In this document: positions 1 to 5,927 of the stretch, piece by piece
How positions within the stretch are numbered: the first letter of the stretch is position 1
How the letters are laid out: each line of letters starts with the position of its first letter
DNA from: Gammaproteobacteria bacterium
GTDB lineage: Bacteria > Pseudomonadota > Gammaproteobacteria > Pseudomonadales > Azotimanducaceae
NCBI GenBank assembly: GCA_027295975.1
Contig: JAPUJX010000160.1
Span: 1-7,685, forward strand
Length of the DNA stretch: 7,685 nt
Reading direction: 5' to 3'
The notes under the pieces: generated by a model
What the model was told of the DNA's origin: nothing
The model's input: the letters and a program-made list of their open reading frames with translations, nothing else
The model's database searches: none
Made by a program: the position numbers and the translations under genes

Positions 1-84
1 AGTAGTCGGTGATGAAAGGGAATAGTCCAATCTGCATATGCGCTCCTTGTACCGTGTTATTCTATTCCAGGATCTGAGTATTTC

Positions 85-92
85 GGGGAGGA
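85..92 (+). promoter_or_regulatory. Strong Shine-Dalgarno upstream of the PhyH gene
   Basis: GGGGAGGA is the best ribosome binding site near the oxygenase gene. It lies 7 nt before an in-frame CTG at 100 but 67 nt before the first ATG at 160. The reading frame is open from base 16 (TGA at 13-15). This favours a non-ATG start at 100. No convincing promoter hexamers were found in bases 1-84. Confidence 0.5.
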
Positions 93-159
93 AATACCGC
101 TGGCAAATCTGCCTCTCACAACTGTCCCTATTGTCGATTACGGTCCCGACGAAGCCGCC

Positions 160-1266
160 ATGGTCCAATATCGAAAGGACGGTGCCCAACGGGCGCTCGC
201 ATTGGCCAACCGAGGCCCCATCCGCTTCGACTCGAAGGGTAATCTGGAGCCTGAGATTCTCGAAGGGTATTCGCGATGTGGGTTCTATATCTTCGAAGGC
301 GTGCTGGGTACCGATGAACTCGACGACATTGAACGGGACGTGGCCGACATGTTGGCGCGTGCTCCCATAACCAAGGGTGCACGAGTCGATAGTCGAGGAC
401 GACCCGCCCTCGGCGTCCACTGCAAGGCGCCCAACATCAACTGGGTAAAACCTCTGAGCGACCCGATTGGCGGCACCGACCGCTCTCATGGCCGTCATCC
501 GGCGAGGATGATCGAACTCGAGCCTCCCGCCGAAGCACCGGAACATATTGTGCAACTCATCCTCGGCTCGCTGCAGTTCTCCGATGCATGTCTGCGGCTT
601 TACGGTCACCCTCAACTCCTCGCGGTAGCTGCCGCGATCAACGGTGAAGATTTCACACCCTTCAACGAAGCGGTGTGGATCAAACATCCCGGACTCGGCG
701 GATCTGTCGCGTGGCACCAGGACGGCTGGACACATTGGGAAAGCCCCGACCTCGATGAAGGCACGCACGGATTTAACTTCATGGCCCAGTTGTACGGCTG
801 CACCCCGGCAAACGGTTTATGGGTCGTGCCGGGTTCGCACAGAAAAGGCAGAGCCGACATCAAGGCCATGATGAAAAGGGCCGGATCGGACCGCCTGGAA
901 GAGGCGGTGCCAGTGGTATGCGCCCCGGGTGACGTCGCCATCTGCAACCGTCAGGCGATCCACGGTTCTTTTGCGAACACCAGTGCCGACGTGCGGGTCA
1001 CCATCAACTTCGGCTTTCACCGGCGCAAATCCGTATTGGGGGTAACCAGCGGTGGAGTACACAATGCGATTGCCGTCTACGATGCAGAGCGCATTCGTGA
1101 ACGATCGCGGCTGATTGTCTATGGGATCGATGCGCGCCGACAGCGGTTTCCGGATGAGGCGCCGTATATTTACCAGCCGTTTGCGGGCCGGGAGATGGAG
1201 CATCGCTGGACCCCCGAGGCAAAGGCGAGCTTGCAGGACTACAACGCTCTGGATCTGGGTATATAA
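160..1266 (+). CDS. Phytanoyl-CoA dioxygenase (PhyH) family Fe(II)/2-oxoglutarate oxygenase
   Basis: This is a probable cytoplasmic non-haem iron oxygenase that would use O2 and 2-oxoglutarate to hydroxylate a small organic substrate. Numbering from ATG160 (368 residues), the iron-binding facial triad is visible as the WHQDGW segment (H186, D188) and the distal H268 in AIHGSFANTS. R279, eleven residues later, is the expected 2-oxoglutarate carboxylate ligand. The NGLWVVPGSHRKG stretch between them is typical of PhyH proteins. No signal peptide is seen. ATG160 has no good ribosome site. A CTG at 100, 7 nt after GGGGAGGA, would add 20 residues (beginning ANLPLTTVPIVDYGPDEA if the initiator reads as Met) that look like normal protein, so the true product may be 388 residues. 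The gene is followed after 65 nt by a secreted serine hydrolase on the same strand. Family assignment is firm. The substrate is unknown, because PhyH members act on lipids, osmolytes and secondary metabolites. Confidence 0.9.
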   Translation: MVQYRKDGAQRALALANRGPIRFDSKGNLEPEILEGYSRCGFYIFEGVLGTDELDDIERDVADMLARAPITKGARVDSRGRPALGVHCKAPNINWVKPLSDPIGGTDRSHGRHPARMIELEPPAEAPEHIVQLILGSLQFSDACLRLYGHPQLLAVAAAINGEDFTPFNEAVWIKHPGLGGSVAWHQDGWTHWESPDLDEGTHGFNFMAQLYGCTPANGLWVVPGSHRKGRADIKAMMKRAGSDRLEEAVPVVCAPGDVAICNRQAIHGSFANTSADVRVTINFGFHRRKSVLGVTSGGVHNAIAVYDAERIRERSRLIVYGIDARRQRFPDEAPYIYQPFAGREMEHRWTPEAKASLQDYNALDLGI

Positions 1267-1331
1267 CAGCAGAACACCGGTCCGAACAGAACACCATAAA
1301 CGACGCGAACCATTCATACGAGGGGAAACAA

Positions 1332-2651
1332 ATGACCAGCTGTTATCAACTTGTCACTAACCGACGGGTGAAACTGACTTACCTGACACTGCTGCTGATT
1401 ACCTCCATCGGCTGGGCAGTTCAATCACACTCCGACGGCAGTCCTTTTGCGAAGATTGCCAGGAGCACACCGGAAAGTGCGGGTATGTCCAGCGAACGGC
1501 TGGAACGCTTGTCGGCTGGAATGCAGGCACTCGTCGACGCAGGTCGCCTTGCCGGCATTACCACGATGATCGCGAGGCACGGCAAGGTCGTACACTTCGA
1601 AACCTTCGGCCATCAGGACATGGCGGCTGGAACGACAATGGCCGAAGACTCCATTTTTCGCATCTACTCGATGAGCAAACCCATTACCGGCGTGGCTTTG
1701 ATGATGTTGTACGAGGAAGGGATGTTTCGCCTGAGCGATCCGGTGGAAAAATACATTCCATCGTTCAAGGAGTTAGCTGTCGCTACCGGCGAAGATGAAA
1801 ACGGCATCGTTACCGAACCCGCAAATCATCCCATGACGATTCGTGAACTCATGAGTCATACATCCGGGCTGAGTTACGGAATTTTTTCCGAGTCGCCGGT
1901 GGACACAAAATATCGGGAAGCCGACATCATGGCACCGGGGTCGACTCTGCAGGACATGATCGACAAACTCTCCGGTATTCCATTGCGCCAGCAACCCGGG
2001 ACTACCTGGCATTACAGCGTATCCGTCGACGTCCAGGGATATCTGGTAGAGGTGTTGTCGGGCCAACGTTTCGATGAGTTTCTGCGCGAGCGAATTTTCG
2101 AACCCCTCGGCATGGTGGACAGCGGGTTTTTCGTACCACAGGCTTCCACGCATCGATTTGCCGCGGTTTACATTTACGATGACGATGGCAAGCTAACCGC
2201 ACCGCCGGAAAACCCGTCTCGCCGCGGCTACACCGAACCACCCACTTTCCTCTCGGGCGGTGGCGGAATGGTGTCCACATCCACCGACTACATGCGATTC
2301 TGCCAGATGCTGTTGAATGGCGGTCAACTGGACGGCGTACGTTTGCTCTCCCCAATCACGGTTGCACTCATGCACAGAAATCAACTGCCCGTGGATTACC
2401 CCGAGATGCGACCGGGTTCGGGAACGGGTTTTGGCCTCGACTTCGCCGTGGTAATGGATCCGGTGGCAGCGGATACCATCTCGGCGGGAGAATATTACTG
2501 GGGTGGCGCGGCCGGAACCTGGTTCTGGATAGATCCAACCGAAGATCTGGTGTTTGTGGGCATGATTCAACAGTTTGGCCAGGGGCGACCCGACGTGCGC
2601 TCCCTATCGAGGCGGCTGACCTATCAGGCGATCCTCAATCCGGGCCGATAG
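1332..2651 (+). CDS. Secreted serine hydrolase, class C beta-lactamase / EstB esterase family
   Basis: This 439-residue protein has the penicillin-binding-protein/beta-lactamase fold family signatures. The SxxK motif is SMSK, with nucleophile S113 and general base K116. The tyrosine motif is Y228 in WHYSVS, where true AmpC enzymes have YxN. The third motif is WGGAAGT at 390-396 in place of KTG. YSx and WGG replacing YxN and KTG point to an esterase, transesterase or peptidase of the EstB/DUF-beta-lactamase type rather than a resistance enzyme. An N-terminal segment with basic residues (NRRVK) followed by a hydrophobic run (about residues 16-30) fits an export signal, so the enzyme is probably periplasmic or outside the cell. 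The start is ATG1332, 4 nt after AGGGGAAA. A GTG at 1368 would give a shorter signal sequence but has a poor ribosome site. It is likely in one operon with the PhyH oxygenase. The substrate cannot be deduced. Confidence 0.9.
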   Translation: MTSCYQLVTNRRVKLTYLTLLLITSIGWAVQSHSDGSPFAKIARSTPESAGMSSERLERLSAGMQALVDAGRLAGITTMIARHGKVVHFETFGHQDMAAGTTMAEDSIFRIYSMSKPITGVALMMLYEEGMFRLSDPVEKYIPSFKELAVATGEDENGIVTEPANHPMTIRELMSHTSGLSYGIFSESPVDTKYREADIMAPGSTLQDMIDKLSGIPLRQQPGTTWHYSVSVDVQGYLVEVLSGQRFDEFLRERIFEPLGMVDSGFFVPQASTHRFAAVYIYDDDGKLTAPPENPSRRGYTEPPTFLSGGGGMVSTSTDYMRFCQMLLNGGQLDGVRLLSPITVALMHRNQLPVDYPEMRPGSGTGFGLDFAVVMDPVAADTISAGEYYWGGAAGTWFWIDPTEDLVFVGMIQQFGQGRPDVRSLSRRLTYQAILNPGR

Positions 2652-2678
2652 TCCACTTATATCAGTCGATTGATTAGA

Positions 2679-2696
2679 GCCCCGACAAAACGGGGC
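2679..2696 (+). terminator. Possible weak terminator hairpin
   Basis: GCCCCG and CGGGGC form a perfect 6-bp GC stem around a 6-nt ACAAAA loop, 27 nt after the hydrolase stop codon. No U-tract follows on the + strand and only a poor one on the - strand. It is therefore either a weak or Rho-assisted terminator, an mRNA 3'-end stabiliser, or a chance hairpin. The position between two same-strand genes of unrelated function is the main support. Confidence 0.3.
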
Positions 2697-2801
2697 ACTA
2701 TCACCGTTGCCTTTCTGGTCGCGATATTCCGCGCGTTCGAGACCAATTTCTGGTAAGGTGCGCCGTCTTTATAGCGATCAACAGTGGAGTCGAAATACTC
2801 A

Positions 2802-2990
2802 ATGAGTCGTCCGAAGAAAAAAGCCGAATCCAGGGTCTCCACCCAAGATATGCGCAAATCCATCGAAGCGGACGTCAAGGCGTTCCTGAAATCCGGCAAG
2901 AAAATCGAGCAGGTGCCAACCGGATTCACCAATCAGGATCCCCTGGGCGGTCGCCGTCACATCGTGTTGGGCCCCAGCAAAAAACGCTGA
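2802..2990 (+). CDS. Small basic protein resembling SutA-type RNA polymerase-binding regulators
   Basis: This gene encodes 62 residues starting at ATG2802 (MSRPKKKAES...). A GTGGAG sequence at 2785-2790 serves as ribosome site, 11 nt upstream. A GTG at 2784 would add six residues but overlaps that ribosome site, so ATG is preferred. The protein has a lysine-rich N terminus, a predicted helix at about residues 14-30 (TQDMRKSIEADVKAFLK), a glycine turn with the pattern FLKSGKKIEQVPTG (28-41), and a basic C-terminal stretch (RRHIVLG, ending SKKR). The FL-x-SGKKI-x-x-V pattern resembles the FLSRGGKVQEI core I recall from Pseudomonas SutA, which binds RNA polymerase in slow growth. SutA's long acidic N-terminal tail is absent here. 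There is no membrane segment or signal peptide. It stands alone between a hairpin and a convergent gene. That it is a real gene is likely; the functional analogy is weak. Confidence 0.65.
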   Translation: MSRPKKKAESRVSTQDMRKSIEADVKAFLKSGKKIEQVPTGFTNQDPLGGRRHIVLGPSKKR

Positions 2991-3025
2991 GTTGATCCTC
3001 GACAGCCAACCTGACCACTCCAGAA

Positions 3026-4327
3026 CTAGAAGATCAGACTGAAACTCGCGCCAGCGGTATGCCGGTTGAGAGTAAGCTCCGCCGCATGAGCGCGCATGAT
3101 CTGTCGGCTCAACGCTAAGCCAATTCCGCTCCCCTCCCTCTTGGTGGTAAAAAAGGGTATGAATATCTGTGTTTCCAGATCATCCGATATACCCGGACCA
3201 TTGTCTTCTACGGCGATGATCACGCGGCCCTGTTCCAGGTAACCCCGCAGCCGTATTTGTCCTCCGACCCGGCCTTCGAGGGCTTCCGCCGCATTGGTCA
3301 GGAGATTGATCAACACCTGGTCGATCAAGGTCCGATCACCATGAACCTGCAACGCGGGTGGGTCGATCTGCAATTCGACACGGGTGTCACTCAGCGTCTC
3401 CCGCATTAGCGACACAACCTCAGAAAGCATACTGCCCACGTGGATCGGCTCGATATGCGGCTGCGGCAGCTTCATCAACTCCCGATAACGCTCCACGAAC
3501 CCAAGCAGACGCGTGCTTCGTCGGGCGATAGTGGCTACAGCCTCCTTCACATCATTACCGACATCGCTGCTTTTGAGGAGCGAATCTGCCGTGTGGGCCA
3601 GGGAAGTGACCGGGGTAAGGGTATTCATGATCTCGTGGGTCATGACCCGGATGAGGTTGCGCCACGCGCTTGCCTCCCGGTCGTTCAGTTCGTCCGACAA
3701 ATTCTCCAGGGTGTACAACCGCTCCGGTCTGCCCCCGAGGCGAATTTCCGACACACTTACCCGCAACTCCATCGGCCGCCCGTGCAGACGGGCCTGAATC
3801 AGCCGCGAGCTTCCGGGAGCAACTCGTTGCAGTGCTTCGGAAAGCCCGGCATCGGCGTGGGATAACTGTTCGAACCGATTGAACCCCGGAATATCCAGTA
3901 GCTTTCTCATGGGATGATTGAGCAGGGTCAACGATCCGTCCGCGGCCACAGCCATCAAGGGGACAGGTACGTGTTTGACCAGGGTATCCAGATACGCCGC
4001 TTGTACTTCCTTGTCCGCCCGGGCGTCGCGAAAGCGCTCGAGAATTTCGTTGAACGTCGCGTTGAGTTCCTCATCCACTTCGGCACTGGAAAATCGTTGG
4101 GTGAAATCGGCATACGCGAGCGCACTGACGAAGTGTTCCAGCGTCGTCATGCCGGCGTCGAAGAAGCGCAACAGCAGATATGCCTGCAACACCACAACTC
4201 CCAGGATGAGCACCGGGACGGCCAGATAGCTGGTGTACGCCAACACCATGGCCGCCGTCATGACCGTGATCATCAATCCCAGAATCTGCAGAGAAAGCAG
4301 CAATCTGAACCGGATTCGAAAGTTCAT
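3026..4327 (-). CDS. Membrane sensor histidine kinase (NtrY/NtrB-like, PAS-containing)
   Basis: This is a 433-residue inner-membrane kinase that should phosphorylate the response regulator encoded just upstream. Two hydrophobic segments (about 10-31 and 35-53) are separated by only a few residues, so it has essentially no periplasmic sensor domain. A linker of about 60-110 is followed by a PAS-like domain (about 112-215, with the typical VPVPLMAVAADGSLTLLN start). The H-box is RVMTHEIMNTLTPV, with phospho-acceptor H231. ATP-binding motifs follow in order: N-box DQVLINLLTNAAEAL (N341, N345), G1 DNGPGI (375-380), F-box FIPFFTTK (389-396) and G2 GSGIGL (399-404). All catalytic motifs are intact. 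The H-box sequence is of the NtrY/NtrB type that partners sigma-54 activators. The ATG lies 3 nt after the regulator stop codon, so the two are translationally coupled. The cue is unknown. The architecture suggests sensing within the membrane or from the cytoplasm, possibly through the pump it controls. Confidence 0.93.
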   Translation of the reverse strand: MNFRIRFRLLLSLQILGLMITVMTAAMVLAYTSYLAVPVLILGVVVLQAYLLLRFFDAGMTTLEHFVSALAYADFTQRFSSAEVDEELNATFNEILERFRDARADKEVQAAYLDTLVKHVPVPLMAVAADGSLTLLNHPMRKLLDIPGFNRFEQLSHADAGLSEALQRVAPGSSRLIQARLHGRPMELRVSVSEIRLGGRPERLYTLENLSDELNDREASAWRNLIRVMTHEIMNTLTPVTSLAHTADSLLKSSDVGNDVKEAVATIARRSTRLLGFVERYRELMKLPQPHIEPIHVGSMLSEVVSLMRETLSDTRVELQIDPPALQVHGDRTLIDQVLINLLTNAAEALEGRVGGQIRLRGYLEQGRVIIAVEDNGPGISDDLETQIFIPFFTTKREGSGIGLALSRQIMRAHAAELTLNRHTAGASFSLIF

Positions 4328-4330
4328 CGC

Positions 4331-5710
4331 TTACGGATCCAGATCCAACTTGGCCATGCGCCGGTACAGGGCTGCACGTGTGATTCCCAACGCATTGGCG
4401 GCCTGGGAGATATTGCCGGCGTGGCGCGCAAGCGCCGCTCCTACCAGGCGGCGCTCTGCGTCGGCGAGGTTCAGGTTGCCGTCCACCCTTTTTACCCTGG
4501 CGTTTACCCTGGCGGTGTCCAACTGCAGATCGGCTACGGTAATTGTCTCAGCCTCGCTCAAGATGACCGCCCGTTCCAGACAATGGGCCAACTCGCGAAC
4601 GTTACCGGGCCAGAGATAAGCCTTGAGTTCCGCCTTTGCTTCGGCGTTCAGTCGCTTCGCCGGAACCTGGTATTTGTCCGTGTATCTATCCATGAACAGC
4701 TGGGTCAGTTCCGGCAGATCGTCGAGCCGCTCGCGCAGCGGAGGGAGACGAATGGTGAGGGTGTTGATGCGGTAGAGGAGATCTTCCCGAAACTCACCGC
4801 CGTCGACCATCTCATCGAGGCGCCGGTTGCTTGCCGCAAGCACGCGAACGTCCACGGCGATGGCGCGATCTCCACCAAGGGGAGTAATCTCGCGGGTTTC
4901 CAGCGCTCTCAACAGCTTCGCCTGGAGTGCCATGGGGAGGTTGGCAATCTCATCGAGAAACAGCGTGCCGCCGTTTGCCGCCTGAAACCGACCCGCGCGG
5001 TCGGTACGCGCATCGGTAAACGCGCCTTTCTTGTGACCGAACAACTCGCTTTCGAACAGGTTCGCATTGGTGGCACCCAGATCTACCGGTACCAGTTGGG
5101 CATTTGCCCGATTGGATAACGCGTGGAGGGTCTGGGCGATGAGTTCCTTGCCGGTGCCACTTTCACCCAGGATCAGGATATTGGCATCGGTGGGTGCACT
5201 GCGCCCCACGAGACGCATTACCTCCCGCATCGCGGGAGCGTCCGCAACGAGGCTGTCCGGCACCGAGCGGGTAAGGGTGTTGTGCGCCAGGCGCAGGTTC
5301 TGGCTGGCTTGACGGGATCGGCGCAACTCCAGGGCCACGTGCAGGGTGGCGAGGAGTTTTTCGTTCTGCCACGGCTTGAGGATAAAGTCCGCCGCCCCCG
5401 CCTTGAGTGCTTCCACCGCCGTGTTGAGATCTCCGAACGCGGTCATCAACACCACCACCGCGTCCGCATCCCGCCTGAGGATCCGTTGCAACCACGTCAG
5501 CCCGGCGGCACCGGAGTTTTCGCCGATCACGAAGTTCATGTCCAGAAGAAACAGATCCACGGCGCCACGCTCCATCAGCGCCGGGATCCGAGCCGGATCG
5601 AGACAAGTGAGCACTTCGCCGAAGTGCTGTTTGAGCAGCAGACGAGCGGCGGTGAGAACGTCTTCGTCATCATCGACGACCAGAATGGTTGCGGAGCTTG
5701 GGCTCGCCAT
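4331..5710 (-). CDS. Sigma-54-dependent response regulator, NtrC family (REC-AAA+-Fis HTH)
   Basis: This 459-residue activator binds DNA upstream and uses ATP hydrolysis to open sigma-54 promoters. The receiver domain (about 8-125) has the acidic pocket D13-D15, phospho-acceptor D57 in FLLDMNF, T90 and K112. The loop after D57 is longer than usual (MNFVIGENSGAAGLTWL). The AAA+ domain (about 155-385) has Walker A GESGTGKE (182-189), Walker B GGTLFLDEI (D253, E254) and the arginine-rich LLYRIN and LRERLDDLP region. The sigma-54-contacting loop reads GAFTDA (229-234) where the consensus is GAFTGA. WPGNVREL (367-374) is the usual family motif. The C-terminal Fis-type helix-turn-helix lies at about 433-452 (NISQAANALGITRAALYRRM). 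It is the first gene of a two-gene operon with its kinase and is divergent from the adaptor/ABC genes. Only ATG5710 fits the receiver domain start; its ribosome site is weak. The regulator very likely binds the palindrome in the adjacent intergenic region and activates the sigma-54 promoter there. Confidence 0.95.
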   Translation of the reverse strand: MASPSSATILVVDDDEDVLTAARLLLKQHFGEVLTCLDPARIPALMERGAVDLFLLDMNFVIGENSGAAGLTWLQRILRRDADAVVVLMTAFGDLNTAVEALKAGAADFILKPWQNEKLLATLHVALELRRSRQASQNLRLAHNTLTRSVPDSLVADAPAMREVMRLVGRSAPTDANILILGESGTGKELIAQTLHALSNRANAQLVPVDLGATNANLFESELFGHKKGAFTDARTDRAGRFQAANGGTLFLDEIANLPMALQAKLLRALETREITPLGGDRAIAVDVRVLAASNRRLDEMVDGGEFREDLLYRINTLTIRLPPLRERLDDLPELTQLFMDRYTDKYQVPAKRLNAEAKAELKAYLWPGNVRELAHCLERAVILSEAETITVADLQLDTARVNARVKRVDGNLNLADAERRLVGAALARHAGNISQAANALGITRAALYRRMAKLDLDP

Positions 5711-5744
5711 GAGTGAGATATCCGATGTTCTTCAACCGACTTCC

Positions 5745-5777
5745 AACATAACCCAAAGGGTGTTCGTTTTCGAACAC
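5745..5777 (-). promoter_or_regulatory. Possible sigma-70 promoter of the regulator-kinase operon
   Basis: On the - strand, TATGTT (plus 5745-5750) matches the -10 consensus at 4 of 6 positions. A TTCGAA (3 of 6 to -35) inside the palindrome sits about 18 nt upstream. This is a weak candidate. If it is real, the regulator's operator covers the -35 region, so binding would repress or modulate the regulator's own operon. Confidence 0.25.
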
Positions 5778-5779
5778 CC
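5758..5779. promoter_or_regulatory. Perfect palindromic operator, probable binding site of the sigma-54 activator
   Basis: GGGTGTTCG (5758-5766) and CGAACACCC (5771-5779) are exact reverse complements separated by TTTT. Two 9-bp arms with a 4-bp spacer are typical of Fis-type HTH dimers of NtrC-family activators. It lies between the regulator gene and the sigma-54 promoter, with its centre (5768.5) about 107 bp upstream of the predicted transcription start, a normal enhancer distance. It could also form an RNA hairpin, but there is no U-tract and no gene ending nearby, so a DNA-binding site is the better reading. Confidence 0.8.
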
Positions 5780-5781
5780 AG

Positions 5782-5797
5782 TGTTCGCAAACGGACG
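5782..5797. promoter_or_regulatory. Second, degenerate operator copy
   Basis: TGTTCG-CAAA-CGGACG repeats the architecture of the perfect site (TGTTCG-N4-CGAACA), with an identical left half and 4 of 6 matches on the right. Its centre (5789.5) is exactly 21 bp, two helical turns, from the first. Tandem same-face sites suit the cooperative, oligomerising binding of NtrC-type activators. Confidence 0.6.
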
Positions 5798-5830
5798 GTC
5801 CAATCGACTGGCAACTACCTAACCCACTGT

Positions 5831-5848
5831 AATCAAAAGAAAAAAAAG
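5831..5848 (+). promoter_or_regulatory. A-rich tract between enhancer and promoter
   Basis: An A-rich run with A4 and A8 tracts sits directly upstream of the -24 element and between the operators and the promoter. It may bend the DNA or serve as an UP-like element. It begins with AATCAA, matching only the first half of the IHF consensus (WATCAA-N4-TTR), so IHF binding is not supported on its own. Confidence 0.35.
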
Positions 5849-5849
5849 T

Positions 5850-5865
5850 TGGCACGATATTCGCT
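5850..5865 (+). promoter_or_regulatory. Sigma-54 (RpoN) -24/-12 promoter for the adaptor/ABC operon
   Basis: TGGCACG-ATAT-TCGCT matches the sigma-54 consensus TGGCACG-N4-TTGCW at every defined position but one (C for the second T). The essential GG (5851-5852) and GC (5863-5864) have correct spacing. With C5864 as -12, transcription would start near 5876, about 50 nt before the adaptor start codon. Its position next to a divergently encoded sigma-54 activator with upstream tandem palindromes strongly supports function. Confidence 0.85.
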
Positions 5866-5927
5866 TCCCGGGGAGTACGCGATACACAATCGATACAGGC
5901 GGCACCAGAAGAATATGAGTGGGCGAC

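Noticed and set aside
38..370. + strand open frame starting ATG38
   Set aside because: It overlaps the PhyH gene in another frame, has no ribosome site and its composition is unlike a real protein. The PhyH frame is clearly the coding one.
817..1317. - strand open frame antisense to the PhyH gene
   Set aside because: It is opposite the iron-ligand and 2-oxoglutarate-binding coding region; the translation has no family features.
1332..2651. Serine hydrolase as an antibiotic-resistance beta-lactamase
   Set aside because: YSV and WGG replace YxN and KTG, which points to the esterase-like branch.
2712..2773. Possible promoter for the small gene (TTTATA at 2768-2773; TTTCTGGT repeated at 2712-2719 and 2747-2754)
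   Set aside because: No acceptable -35 at proper spacing from TTTATA, and the 8-base repeat is within chance expectation.
2657..2932. - strand open frame of 91 codons opposite the small SutA-like gene
   Set aside because: The + strand gene has a ribosome site and a family-like core. The antisense product has no signal or domain.
5034..5075. CGAACA/TTCGAA-like half-sites inside the regulator gene (similar GTTCGAAC near 3868 in the kinase gene)
   Set aside because: They lack the 4-bp spacer of the operator and encode conserved protein sequence, so they are explained by codons.
3914..5119. Long + strand open frame (401 codons) antisense to the kinase and regulator
   Set aside because: It lies opposite two genes with complete catalytic motifs, its translation is low-complexity Q/R/H-rich with no domain, and it spans their junction. 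It is a codon-bias shadow.
5831..5843. IHF site between enhancer and sigma-54 promoter
   Set aside because: Only the AATCAA half fits; the TTR half is replaced by A residues.
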